A model generated the notes under the pieces. The model was given only the letters and a program-made list of their open reading frames with translations, did not search any database and was not told the DNA's origin. 64,000 nt of DNA from Brevibacillus reuszeri (GTDB lineage Bacteria > Bacillota > Bacilli > Brevibacillales > Brevibacillaceae): assembly GCF_001187725.1 (NCBI RefSeq), contig NZ_LGIQ01000007.1, positions 370,324 through 434,323 of the forward strand. Direction: 5' to 3'. Each line of letters opens with the position of its first letter. Position 1 is the stretch's first letter. Below, piece by piece: positions 1-7,529 of this stretch. The translations under genes and the position numbers were made by a program.

Positions 1-738
1 CAATCCTATACGGAGCGCGAAGACTGGATACAGCTATCTATCCGTAGGGTCCAAGAGCAGGTACAGGCTGGCTTTCAGCACATAAAAGTAAAAATTGGCG
101 GAAGAGCATATTATGAAGATCGTACCCACATTGATTCAATGATGAAGAGCTTGCCGGGAAATATACAGGTGGCAGTCGACGCCAACCAAAGCTACGATAT
201 GGCATCTGCAGCAAGATGGAACCCTATTTTCTCGCAATACGGGAATTGGATGTGGCTAGAGGAGCCGATGCCGATGGAGCGAGTGGGAGAGTACGTCAAG
301 CTTCGCGCCGCGTTGTCGATTCCTCTAGCTGGAGGCGAAAATCTGGTTCGCTGTGCACAATTTCTTCCGCTCTACAAAGAAGGAGCCATAGATATTGCGC
401 AGCCCGATTTGCTGCATACCGAAGGAATCGAAGCGTTTCGAACCCATCTGCAGATAGCACGAGAGTTTGGATATCGCGTTTCACCGCATTCCTTTGATGG
501 CAGCCTTGCCAGATTGTACACTTTATTTGCTCAGGCGTGCTTGTTGCCATGGTCCAAAATGGATGAGGATCAGATTGAGCCGGTTGAGTGGGATGTCATG
601 GAGAATCCATTTACGTATCTGTTTCCAGTCTCGGTTGTCAATGGCAGTGTGTCTATTCCGGATGGTGTTGGGATTGGCGTAGAACCGAATTGGGAGATTA
701 TAAACGCAGCGCGCTGGGATGGCAGCGTCTATGCGTAA
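1..738 (+). CDS. Enolase-superfamily (mandelate racemase/muconate lactonizing type) enzyme, 3' part
   Basis: The frame is open from the first base to a stop at 736-738, so the gene enters the window from the left and only about 245 C-terminal residues are seen. They carry the superfamily signatures in order: a KVKIGG segment (the KxK catalytic lysine strand) near codons 31-36, DANQSYD (first metal ligand), EEPMP (second ligand) and GGEN (third ligand), followed by a histidine-containing SPHSFDG segment. These enzymes abstract a proton alpha to a carboxylate using Mg2+. The substrate (sugar acid, dipeptide or other) cannot be told from this part. It lies 15 bp before an MFS transporter gene and may share its transcript. 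Family assignment is strong; specific function unknown. Confidence 0.88.
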   Translation, partial: QSYTEREDWIQLSIRRVQEQVQAGFQHIKVKIGGRAYYEDRTHIDSMMKSLPGNIQVAVDANQSYDMASAARWNPIFSQYGNWMWLEEPMPMERVGEYVKLRAALSIPLAGGENLVRCAQFLPLYKEGAIDIAQPDLLHTEGIEAFRTHLQIAREFGYRVSPHSFDGSLARLYTLFAQACLLPWSKMDEDQIEPVEWDVMENPFTYLFPVSVVNGSVSIPDGVGIGVEPNWEIINAARWDGSVYA

Positions 739-753
739 GATGAGGAGTTTCGT

Positions 754-2142
754 ATGGCACAAAATGCGAAAAACCTGATAGGCTTGATGGGAATTCCACT
801 GGTGATGGTACTTGGCAACTCGATGCTGATACCTGTTTTGCCGACAATGAAATCCAAGCTGCACCTGACTTCCTTGCAAACCAGCTTGTTAATCACAGCC
901 TTTTCCATCGCAGCAGGAATTGTCATTCCGCTCGCAGGGTACCTTTCAGATCGCTTCGGGAGAAAAATTGTGATTATCATTGCACTCGGCTTGTATGGAA
1001 TTGGCGGATTGGTAGCGGGTCTTTCTGCTTTATGGATCGACAAACCGTACATGCTGATTATGGGCGGGCGAGTTTTGCAGGGGATAGGAGCAGCCGGTAC
1101 AGCGCCGATTGCGATGGCCCTGGTTGGTGATCTGTTTGATGGAGCATCCGAGAGCAGGGCATTGGGTCTGATGGAGACATCGAATGGATTGGGCAAGGTA
1201 CTGAGCCCGATTTTTGGATCGCTGCTCGCGCTCATTTCCTGGTATATGGTTTTTCTGGCATTCCCGATTATTTGTGGGGTCATCCTTGTCCTCTTTTTGT
1301 TTTTGACTAAAGAAAAGAAGCAGGATAAACAGCCGTTGCCGATCAAGCAGTACGTTCATTCGATCGGACAAGTGTTCAAGCAGCACGGAAAGTGGCTGGT
1401 TACAGCTTTTTTTATCGGGAGCATCTGCCTTTTTACGCTGTTTGGTGTGTTGTTTTATCTCTCTGATCTACTAGAAGAAAAATACAAGATCGATGGTGTA
1501 ATAAAAGGCGGATTTTTGGCAGTGCCATTGCTGGTGATGAGCATAGCGGCGTATTTAACCGGACTCGTAATCAAAAAGAAGCTTACGCTGATGAGGCTTT
1601 TTGTCATCGTGGGAATGTTTATGCTGGCAGCATCGTATGTCCTGGCTAGCTTTGTCAAAGGCGCTTATGCGCTCATTGGAATTCTTGTCATCGGCAGCCT
1701 GGGCACAGGTCTAATCCTACCATGCCTGAACAGCATGATTGTTGGAGCGGTACAAAAGTCCGAGCGAGGAATGATTACATCACTGTACAGTGGTGTCCGT
1801 TTTATCGGTGTAGCTGTCGGGCCGCCGATTTTTACGTGGCTACTCGGTATTTCTCGCACCGTCATGTTTAGCACAATCGCAGGGCTATCACTGGTGTTTG
1901 CGATTGTTGCGATATTCTTTCTAAAACCGAAGCAGGCCGCAAGCCAATCCCAAGGGTCGGCTGAGCAAACCCAAGAAGAACGGGAGACACAAGCCTGGCG
2001 GCATATTTCGGAGGTACTTGGCATCGAACCGGAGACGCTGGAGACCAAACGCAGAGATCATGCCGTCGAGAAGTTCGGTTTTGATCCAAATGAGCTAGTG
2101 AAGCGGGTACTCACAGGCAATAAGGAAAAAGAAAAAAATTAA
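754..2142 (+). CDS. Major facilitator superfamily drug/siderophore-type exporter
   Basis: A 462-residue polytopic membrane protein. Motif A between TM2 and TM3 is visible as GYLSDRFGRK (residues 62-71), with further helices to about residue 390, in the pattern of DHA1 proton-antiport exporters. RVLQGIGAAG around residues 108-117 resembles motif B. After the last helix there is a long charged, Gln/Glu-rich cytoplasmic tail (about residues 393-462), longer than usual for this family. An SD-like gatgaggag precedes the ATG by about 8 bases. It resembles Bacillus multidrug or bacillibactin-type exporters, but the cargo is not deducible. A terminator follows directly. Confidence 0.88.
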   Translation: MAQNAKNLIGLMGIPLVMVLGNSMLIPVLPTMKSKLHLTSLQTSLLITAFSIAAGIVIPLAGYLSDRFGRKIVIIIALGLYGIGGLVAGLSALWIDKPYMLIMGGRVLQGIGAAGTAPIAMALVGDLFDGASESRALGLMETSNGLGKVLSPIFGSLLALISWYMVFLAFPIICGVILVLFLFLTKEKKQDKQPLPIKQYVHSIGQVFKQHGKWLVTAFFIGSICLFTLFGVLFYLSDLLEEKYKIDGVIKGGFLAVPLLVMSIAAYLTGLVIKKKLTLMRLFVIVGMFMLAASYVLASFVKGAYALIGILVIGSLGTGLILPCLNSMIVGAVQKSERGMITSLYSGVRFIGVAVGPPIFTWLLGISRTVMFSTIAGLSLVFAIVAIFFLKPKQAASQSQGSAEQTQEERETQAWRHISEVLGIEPETLETKRRDHAVEKFGFDPNELVKRVLTGNKEKEKN

Positions 2143-2210
2143 CAGGCATCCCTGCCTCTGGCACGTGAGCATAAAACGTGTCGGGGGTATGGAAATGCCT
2201 GTTTTTTTTT
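2141..2210 (+). terminator. Intrinsic terminator after the MFS gene
   Basis: AACAGGCAT and its complement ATGCCTGTT enclose a long loop and are followed by an unbroken run of T. The outer stem starts at the stop codon of the MFS gene. It may also limit transcription from the convergent Nudix gene. Confidence 0.8.
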
Positions 2211-2226
2211 TGAGGAGAATCTGAAA

Positions 2227-2700
2227 TTATGGAGCAGCAAATGGATGACGCAATGCCTGCTCGAGCGAGAGGGGGTAAATATCGTCATACAGGAGACGGC
2301 TAAAGCTGGGATCACCCTTGACAGTGCGAGGAATCTCTTCAAAAAACAGAGCCCCTTCCACATCATTTCCCGACGGATGCGGATTAAAGTCCAAAGCTTT
2401 GGCTACGTAAATATCTTTCCTCATATCTGTGGCAATCGTATACTGTCCGATCCGTTCCAGCCCGTCCAAAATGGCGCCTGTTTCCTCATAGACTTCACGA
2501 ACAGCAGCAGCTAAACTGCTCTCTCCTGGCTCCACCTTTCCCCCAGGCAACTCGATTCCTCGGGTACGATGGCGGGTAAACAACAGCTTTCCTCGCCAGA
2601 AGGCAAAAATAAGGACATGATGTGCTGCGTGCTCTCTATACTCCGCTGCATCAAAAGTCAGCGTTACAGGCAAGCCAAAGTCATCGATAAAAGCGTACAC
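2227..2700 (-). CDS. ytkD: Nudix hydrolase, YtkD-like nucleoside triphosphate pyrophosphohydrolase
   Basis: 157 residues on the minus strand. A complete Nudix box (Gx5Ex7REVxEETGA) is at about residues 54-76, giving Mg2+-dependent hydrolysis of a nucleoside-diphosphate-linked substrate. Length and the flanking segments (an [12 protein letters not shown] lead-in, and a C-terminal [18 protein letters not shown]) match the YtkD group of bacilli, which cleans oxidised dNTPs such as 8-oxo-dGTP; that activity is inferred from the family. The start is GTG at 2698-2700, chosen because GAAGGAGA lies about 9 bases upstream. It is transcribed alone, convergent with the MFS gene. Confidence 0.87.
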   Translation of the reverse strand: MYAFIDDFGLPVTLTFDAAEYREHAAHHVLIFAFWRGKLLFTRHRTRGIELPGGKVEPGESSLAAAVREVYEETGAILDGLERIGQYTIATDMRKDIYVAKALDFNPHPSGNDVEGALFFEEIPRTVKGDPSFSRLLYDDIYPLSLEQALRHPFAAP

Positions 2701-2922
2701 GACCTGTTCTCCTTCGTTTTCACAGTTTTCATTACTGATAGACTACCTGTTTCATTTCGCAAGCGCAAGAACCTTCCGTCTATCTCTTTGCTACCCCTTC
2801 GCCATGATTCTACAAATAATCGGCAGATTGTGGTAAAATGGGACAAATGTTTTCCAGAAAAATAAAATAACTCAAAATGCCAAAATGGACGCCGAAACGA
2901 GAAAAGGAGTGATTCAAAAAAC

Positions 2923-4269
2923 GTGCTCTCCAAAAATGAAAAACCCCCTATCCCAGCAAAGTCAACGCGAAAGAAGAAAAAACGCGGAACGCGAAGCACT
3001 CGGATGTACGTACTATTGGCTAGTTGTCTTATGCTCTGTTTGCTGGCAATAGGAGTGGGCTATGCCCTCAGGGAAGTTGACAAAACGCTTGAAACCGTAA
3101 CAGATGACCCATACAAGCTGCCGGATCAGACTGTCGTGGAGCAGCCGTATGAAGGCAAGAAGGCTCTTTCCTTCGTCATCGTCGGAGTCGATACACGCAA
3201 AAATATCGGGATGCTAAACACAGACGTGTTGGTAGTTGCCGTAGCAAACCCGGTCACGCAAAAGCTCACGATGGTTTCATTGCCGCGTGACACCAGGGTC
3301 CAGATTCCCGGCTATCCCGGATATCACAAGGTCAATGAAGTATTTGCACTCGGAGAAAATATAAAGAAGGAAGCGGAAAGCAAGGGAAAGCCTGAGACAG
3401 AAAATGGCATGACCTTGCTCAAAAAAACATTGCAGCACATGCTTGGTATTGATGTTGAACACTATGTGCAGCTTGATTTTGACGGCTTTACAGCTGTGAT
3501 TGATAAACTCGGTGGAGTCAAAGTAGATGTGGATCGCGATCTTGTGTACGAGCTGCCAAAAGAGGGAGTCTACCGCAATTTGAAAAAAGGGACACAAGTG
3601 CTAAATGGTGAACAAGCACTTGGATTCGTCCGACATCGTCTCGACAGACGCGGAGAAGCATACAATTCCAGTGATTTCGACCGAAACAGGCGTCAGCAGC
3701 AGGTCATCCGCGCGGTCGCGGACAAGGTCGTTTCCGTGGATGGTCTCTCCAGTTTGACTGCGGTTATGGAAGCAGTCGGCAAGCATATTAAAACTGACTT
3801 GTCCAAGGATCAGATTAAAGGACTGGCGCTCGATTTCGGTAAGGTAAATTCCGAAAATATGATTTCGCTGGAAAATGGCGCCTTCTGGAGCTCACCCTAC
3901 TCGCTTTGGCCCAGTGAAAATATGCAAGCCGTTCGCAATACACTACGGACCGAGATGGGAGAAAATGAATCTCTAGCCACTGCTGAGCTGAGCAACGCGG
4001 CCGTAGCAGAGGTAGCGAAAGCAGAGATGAAGGCGAATCCAAAGCCAGCTACACAGCCAAAGCCTGCAACGACAGTAAAAGAGCAGCCCGCCACTCAGAA
4101 GCCGGCAACGCAGAAGCCAGCACCAAAGCCATCAACACAACCGGCACCGGCAGACAACAATCCAGAACCAACAAATCCAGAGACACCAGCAGATATGCCA
4201 CCACCTGATATTCTCGCCCCGCCAGCACCAGTGACGGATTATACAAACAGTGCTCAAAACGGAGAATAG
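2923..4269 (+). CDS. LytR-CpsA-Psr (LCP) family cell-wall glycopolymer ligase
   Basis: 448 residues. A lysine/arginine-rich cytoplasmic head (1-27) is followed by one membrane segment (about 28-49) and an extracellular LCP domain from about 83 to 300. Family motifs seen: GVDTR, SLPRDTRVQIPGY and GFVRHRLD, which carry the Asp/Arg residues that bind Mg2+ and polyprenyl phosphate. LCP proteins move teichoic-acid-type polymers from lipid carriers to peptidoglycan outside the cell. The last roughly 100 residues are a low-complexity Pro/Ala/Thr/Lys tail (KPATQ-type repeats), probably spanning the wall. The start is GTG at 2923, supported by AAAGGAG about 10 bases upstream. No partner polymer genes are adjacent. 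Confidence 0.92.
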   Translation: MLSKNEKPPIPAKSTRKKKKRGTRSTRMYVLLASCLMLCLLAIGVGYALREVDKTLETVTDDPYKLPDQTVVEQPYEGKKALSFVIVGVDTRKNIGMLNTDVLVVAVANPVTQKLTMVSLPRDTRVQIPGYPGYHKVNEVFALGENIKKEAESKGKPETENGMTLLKKTLQHMLGIDVEHYVQLDFDGFTAVIDKLGGVKVDVDRDLVYELPKEGVYRNLKKGTQVLNGEQALGFVRHRLDRRGEAYNSSDFDRNRRQQQVIRAVADKVVSVDGLSSLTAVMEAVGKHIKTDLSKDQIKGLALDFGKVNSENMISLENGAFWSSPYSLWPSENMQAVRNTLRTEMGENESLATAELSNAAVAEVAKAEMKANPKPATQPKPATTVKEQPATQKPATQKPAPKPSTQPAPADNNPEPTNPETPADMPPPDILAPPAPVTDYTNSAQNGE

Positions 4270-4369
4270 CCAATAGCTCACCCACCCAGGCATAGGTACA
4301 TATACTGGCTAACGAGGGATGTGGCATTAGTGTTCCTTACCTGCTAGCAGGAAGGGAGGGCGATGGTGA

Positions 4370-4999
4370 TTGAAAAATTTACGCGAAACGATGAAGCAGC
4401 TGCAAAAAACGTCGGAGAGTCTATCCAGGCTGAGCATGGATCAAGAGCATCCGTGGAAAGCGTTAAGCCAGATGAATCAAATTTTGGATACGAATTTTTG
4501 GGATAATCTGGTGAAATTAAACAATCATTCGATTCAAAATCCACAGGCACAAGCAAAGCCGATTGTACCGACTGTAAAAAAAGCAAAAAACAAAGGCAAG
4601 GATAAGGCGAAACAAGCAGCTCCAGTCAGAGAAAGGCAGCAACCCACGGTGGTACGCATCAATGAAACAGACGATTTTCCTCTTATCGACATTTTCCAGA
4701 CCGATAAGCTCGTGATAGTATGCTGTGAGCTTCCTGGCTTTGCACGTGACAGTCTGGAAGTGTCACTGACTGATCAGCGAACACTGGAGCTAAGCGGGGA
4801 AATCAAAGAGCCTGCCTATAACCGCTCAAGGATACAGACAGAGCGATATTGCGGTCCTTTTCATCGTGAAATCGAGCTACCGGTGCCAGTCAGCGCAAAT
4901 GGCATGAAAGCAAAGTACGAGGATGGGCTGCTGGAATTAATTCTTGCCAGAGATCATTCGTTTCGGGAAAGAAAAACGACCTATAAAGCCAATTTGTAG
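4370..4999 (+). CDS. Hsp20/alpha-crystallin-like protein
   Basis: 209 residues. An alpha-crystallin-type beta-sandwich covers about residues 95-205, with ELPGFARDSLEVSLT and a late GLLELILAR strand typical of small heat-shock proteins. The N-terminal half is long, polar and lysine-rich (KKAKNKGKDKAK around 75-85). Small heat-shock proteins hold unfolding clients without ATP; related bacillus proteins are often made during sporulation. The start is TTG at 4370 with a GGGAGGG ribosome site 7-8 bases before it; no ATG in frame has a better site. A strong terminator includes the stop codon, so this is the last gene of its transcript. Confidence 0.8.
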   Translation: MKNLRETMKQLQKTSESLSRLSMDQEHPWKALSQMNQILDTNFWDNLVKLNNHSIQNPQAQAKPIVPTVKKAKNKGKDKAKQAAPVRERQQPTVVRINETDDFPLIDIFQTDKLVIVCCELPGFARDSLEVSLTDQRTLELSGEIKEPAYNRSRIQTERYCGPFHREIELPVPVSANGMKAKYEDGLLELILARDHSFRERKTTYKANL

Positions 5000-5024
5000 A
5001 GAGGGCAGCTGCCCTCTCTTTTTT
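4998..5024 (+). terminator. Intrinsic terminator after the Hsp20-like gene
   Basis: A nearly loop-free palindrome AGAGAGGGCAGCTGCCCTCTCT overlaps the stop codon and is followed by TTTTT. Confidence 0.85.
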
Positions 5025-5032
5025 AACGTATA

Positions 5033-5133
5033 AGAATTTATAAGCGCGAGGCTTATGAATTCTGGAGCGCATGAAAACTATCCGCTAAACGCGGTCGCTC
5101 ATCTTTGAAAAATCCTCGATAGAGGTTTTCTTA
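5033..5133 (+). ncRNA. Candidate structured RNA: three hairpins in series
   Basis: No gene lies here, but about 100 bases fold into three consecutive hairpins. The first is a 13-bp stem (AGAATTTATAAGC / GCTTATGAATTCT) with a GCGAG loop. The second is GAGCG / CGCTC enclosing CCGC / GCGG. The third is GAAAA-CCTC / GAGG-TTTTC with a GATA loop, ending in T-rich sequence like a terminator. It could be a small RNA, a structured 3' region or a dispersed palindromic repeat. No known RNA family was recognised. Confidence 0.35.
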
Positions 5134-5164
5134 TTGACCCCGCCAGGCTTGTCCATTTCACGCC

Positions 5165-5194
5165 AAAACAGTGTTAATGAAAACATTAACACTG
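5165..5194 (-). terminator. Terminator of the gerP operon
   Basis: A perfect 11-bp stem CAGTGTTAATG / CATTAACACTG with an AAAA loop; read on the minus strand it is followed by TTTTGG. It lies 5 bases past the gerPF stop codon. Confidence 0.75.
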
Positions 5195-5198
5195 CTAC

Positions 5199-5414
5199 TC
5201 ACACGTTTCCTACGAGTGGCTGATCAACGACACTTGGATCAAGTGTATTGGTAGAGCTGACACCATTAATTGTATTGACGAGGTTACCAGTATTACCGCC
5301 GCCTGAGCCGGAAAACGCCTTGGTCGCACTCTTTGGAGAAATGTTCAGGGTGTCACCAAAGTTTACAGTTCCTGAGTTGCTGTTGATATTGACGGCACCA
5401 ATGACTGAGGGCAA
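5199..5414 (-). CDS. gerPF: Spore germination protein GerPF
   Basis: 71 residues, last gene of the gerP operon. The sequence follows the GerPA/GerPF pattern: an opening PSVIGAVNINSNSGTVNFGD, then LNISPKSATKAFSGSGGGNTG, as in Bacillus GerPF. GerP proteins are made in the mother cell late in sporulation and are needed for coat permeability to germinants. The start is TTG at 5412-5414 with GGGAGGCGA about 8 bases upstream; no ATG is available in frame. It follows gerPE by 16 bases. Confidence 0.92.
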   Translation of the reverse strand: MPSVIGAVNINSNSGTVNFGDTLNISPKSATKAFSGSGGGNTGNLVNTINGVSSTNTLDPSVVDQPLVGNV

Positions 5415-5430
5415 ATGATCTCGCCTCCCG

Positions 5431-5814
5431 CTACTGTTGGTCTTTATTCTTTTCCTTCATCACATGGCGTATATTTTTCACACGTGTTTCCAAAGAGATA
5501 GAATCATTCGATCCGATATGGATGACAGAAGAAGCCGCTGCAAAATCTACCCTTACTTTGTTGACATAAATCCCAGCGTTTTCATGAAACGTCTGAATCT
5601 CGATCGGTTCGGTTATGATTGGAATTTCGATTGGCTCACAAAAAACAAAATAATCTTGGAACAAAAACTCATTCTCGTAGAAGATTGCTTGTTCTCGTTG
5701 AACGGCAAGTACGTAAGACCTAGTATCAAGCTCTTGTGAATCTCCGATCTGTAATACAGATGAGGTGTCAAAGGAAATGCTGGAATAGCACTGCACATGA
5801 CTGGTTCGTTTCAT
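5431..5814 (-). CDS. gerPE: Spore germination protein GerPE
   Basis: 127 residues from the ATG at 5814, chosen because AGAGGAGC lies 7 bases upstream; an earlier in-frame ATG at 5874 has no such site and would reach into gerPD. The sequence opens with MKRTSHVQCYSSISFDTSSV and contains QIGDSQELDTRSYVLAVQRE and IHIGSNDSISLETRVKNIR, matching GerPE. It belongs to the spore-coat permeability operon. Confidence 0.88.
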   Translation of the reverse strand: MKRTSHVQCYSSISFDTSSVLQIGDSQELDTRSYVLAVQREQAIFYENEFLFQDYFVFCEPIEIPIITEPIEIQTFHENAGIYVNKVRVDFAAASSVIHIGSNDSISLETRVKNIRHVMKEKNKDQQ

Positions 5815-5848
5815 TCTTTTTTGCTCCTCTGCGATGCAATTACATTTC

Positions 5849-6022
5849 TCAGGGACGTAGCGGCGTTGTGACACCGACGATCACTGATTCAGGTGGAGTT
5901 TCATAGGAGGAAACAAGAGTGACGGTTTTGGTGTCTCCGATAAACAGGGAGCTTCCGGTTACGATATTGACTACTTTCAGGCTGCCTACACAGAGGTCCC
6001 CATTTGTAACCCGATAAATCAT
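5849..6022 (-). CDS. gerPD: Spore germination protein GerPD
   Basis: 57 residues from ATG 6022, the usual GerPD length (about 58). It begins MIYRVTNGDLCVGSLKVV and has LFIGDTKTVTLVSSYETPPE, the GerPD core. A longer reading from 6082 would overlap gerPC and is unlikely. It starts 1 base after gerPC ends, so the two are translationally close. A second GerPD-like gene lies at 7315-7527. Confidence 0.88.
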   Translation of the reverse strand: MIYRVTNGDLCVGSLKVVNIVTGSSLFIGDTKTVTLVSSYETPPESVIVGVTTPLRP

Positions 6023-6023
6023 G

Positions 6024-6638
6024 TCAGGAATCGTTCCTCTCACGCGGTAAATTTTGAATAAAGGTTTCACACGTTCGTTCAATATCGCGTTTCACTTTTT
6101 GAACCGTTTTTTGTTCCCATGCTTCAATTTGTTCTGGCTCCCATTGACTGGTATCAAATTGATTCAAGTAATACCGGATGCGATGATCAATCTGTTTGCG
6201 AATATCATCCATGATGAAGCCGCGATAGGCATCGTCAAGCGGGTACCCACATTCATCTTCAATTCGCTCAAGCACGCGATAAGCGTCATGATCGAGGTAG
6301 CGATTGATTTCCCGTTGGACACGCTCAAAAGAGTCTGACGCAGAATGTGGGGGAGAGGGGACGTCCATCGATTGATTGATGGCAAAATCCCCAATGGAAG
6401 AATCGGAGCTTTTTGGGTTCAAGCCAATGTTTAGGGTACCTTCCAATCTCTCCACCTTTAACAGGTCAAATTTATACTCATTCTTAATGACCGAGGGGAC
6501 TTGTTTCTCCTTTAGTTCATTAACGTCCTGCTGTAACTGCTCAAGCATTTGCTTCATCGATTCCATCTTTTTGTTCTGGACTTGCAAATAGTCATGTAGC
6601 TGCTGAAAATATTGCATCAACTCCGGACTCATGTACAT
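6024..6638 (-). CDS. gerPC: Spore germination protein GerPC
   Basis: 204 residues from ATG 6638, matching the usual GerPC length of about 205; GAGAAGGA sits 8 bases before it, whereas earlier in-frame starts would add about 70 residues foreign to the family. The N-terminal third is a coiled coil (ELMQYFQQLHDYLQVQNKK onwards), followed by a beta-type segment (GTLNIGLNPK) and a charged helical C-terminal half with many aromatic residues. It is the largest GerP protein. Its exact role in coat permeability is not known. Confidence 0.9.
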   Translation of the reverse strand: MYMSPELMQYFQQLHDYLQVQNKKMESMKQMLEQLQQDVNELKEKQVPSVIKNEYKFDLLKVERLEGTLNIGLNPKSSDSSIGDFAINQSMDVPSPPHSASDSFERVQREINRYLDHDAYRVLERIEDECGYPLDDAYRGFIMDDIRKQIDHRIRYYLNQFDTSQWEPEQIEAWEQKTVQKVKRDIERTCETFIQNLPRERNDS

Positions 6639-6681
6639 GACGATCATCCTTCTCTTCAACAAGCATAAAACGGTCTTTACC

Positions 6682-6906
6682 CTAACGCACCGGTTCAACC
6701 AGAGGAACAAGCGGTACGAATTGCTCCCGTTCAACTCGGGGGATTGGCCCTGCAGAAGGGGCTGGCCCTGTAAAGCCACCCGTATTGTATAGCTGGGATA
6801 AGGGCTTAATAATTCCGGCACTACCGATTTGACAAACCGATGAATTGGAAATGCCATCGATTTTTAAATGATGAATGACAATATTTTGATGGACAAAGAA
6901 ATTCAT
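6682..6906 (-). CDS. gerPB: Spore germination protein GerPB
   Basis: 74 residues from ATG 6906, which overlaps the gerPA stop by 4 bases (ATGA), so translation is coupled. MNFFVHQNIVIHHLKIDGIS, SSVCQIGSAG and SQLYNTGGF are GerPB hallmarks; the C-terminus is Pro/Val-rich as in other bacilli. Confidence 0.9.
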   Translation of the reverse strand: MNFFVHQNIVIHHLKIDGISNSSVCQIGSAGIIKPLSQLYNTGGFTGPAPSAGPIPRVEREQFVPLVPLVEPVR

Positions 6907-7154
6907 GTTTGATCCCGTCCCTCGATCGTGGATTCTGTCATTTCCTCCACAAATACGGGCCAATTATCGCCTCGTGATTCATTTACATAAACAACGCTTT
7001 TCGGAATCCTGAAGTACAGATTGGTTCCAGAATTAAATGATCCGCCACCTGCAAAGGTTTTAATATAGCTGACAGGTGCAATCCTGCGGACATCCCCGAC
7101 GTTGAAGACACCACTCATGCTGTTTACATTAACGACTCCCACTATTGCAGGCAT
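6903..7154 (-). CDS. gerPA: Spore germination protein GerPA
   Basis: 83 residues, first gene of the operon. MPAIVGVVNVNSMSGVFNVG and the SYIKTFAGGGSFNSG segment match GerPA. A ribosome site (AAAAGGATGTGAG) precedes the ATG. A SigK-type promoter lies about 35-60 bases upstream. It acts with gerPB-PF in the spore coat. Confidence 0.92.
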   Translation of the reverse strand: MPAIVGVVNVNSMSGVFNVGDVRRIAPVSYIKTFAGGGSFNSGTNLYFRIPKSVVYVNESRGDNWPVFVEEMTESTIEGRDQT

Positions 7155-7187
7155 CTTCTCACATCCTTTTGGAGAAATCCCTTTTTG

Positions 7188-7214
7188 TATTCTATGTGAT
7201 TGTTCAGTGGGTGT
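7188..7214 (-). promoter_or_regulatory. SigK-type promoter of the gerP operon
   Basis: On the minus strand the sequence reads AC, 16 bases, then CATAGAATA, an exact fit to the mother-cell SigK pattern AC-N16/17-CATANNNTA. It lies just upstream of gerPA, whose counterpart in Bacillus is SigK-dependent. Confidence 0.7.
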
Positions 7215-7314
7215 TCATATCTGTTTTTGAGACGGATAAGATTTGCTAGGCATATGCTGCAAGAGCATCATGAAAATCGATGACTACGCTGCGAAAAGGA
7301 GCTTCGAAAAAACA

Positions 7315-7527
7315 ATGCTTAATATGCGCGTCAACAATAAAAAAATTGCAGTGGAAGAAGTGGAGATCCCAGAGGCAACCAAAGCCTCTCTTATCTTAAT
7401 TGGAGATGCGGATGTCATTACATGCTCTTCCGTCTTCGATACGCCTGAAGATTCCCTATTTATCGGGAAAGAAGTCCCAATCAAGCCACTCGTAGGAAGG
7501 CCAATTTTATGCGAACCTATGGAATGA
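7315..7527 (+). CDS. GerPD-like spore protein paralogue
   Basis: 70 residues if started at ATG 7315, which follows AAAAGGAG by 13 bases; TTG 7243 and ATG 7270 are in frame but lack good ribosome sites. The core LILIGDADVITCSSVFDTPE followed by SLFIG closely matches GerPD (LFIGDTKTVTLVSSYETPPE), so this is a diverged second copy, transcribed away from the gerP operon. The N-terminal part is lysine-rich and unlike GerPD. It ends 2 bases before the convergent cyclase gene. A role in the spore coat is inferred from the paralogy and location only. Confidence 0.7.
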   Translation: MLNMRVNNKKIAVEEVEIPEATKASLILIGDADVITCSSVFDTPEDSLFIGKEVPIKPLVGRPILCEPME

Positions 7528-7529
7528 CT

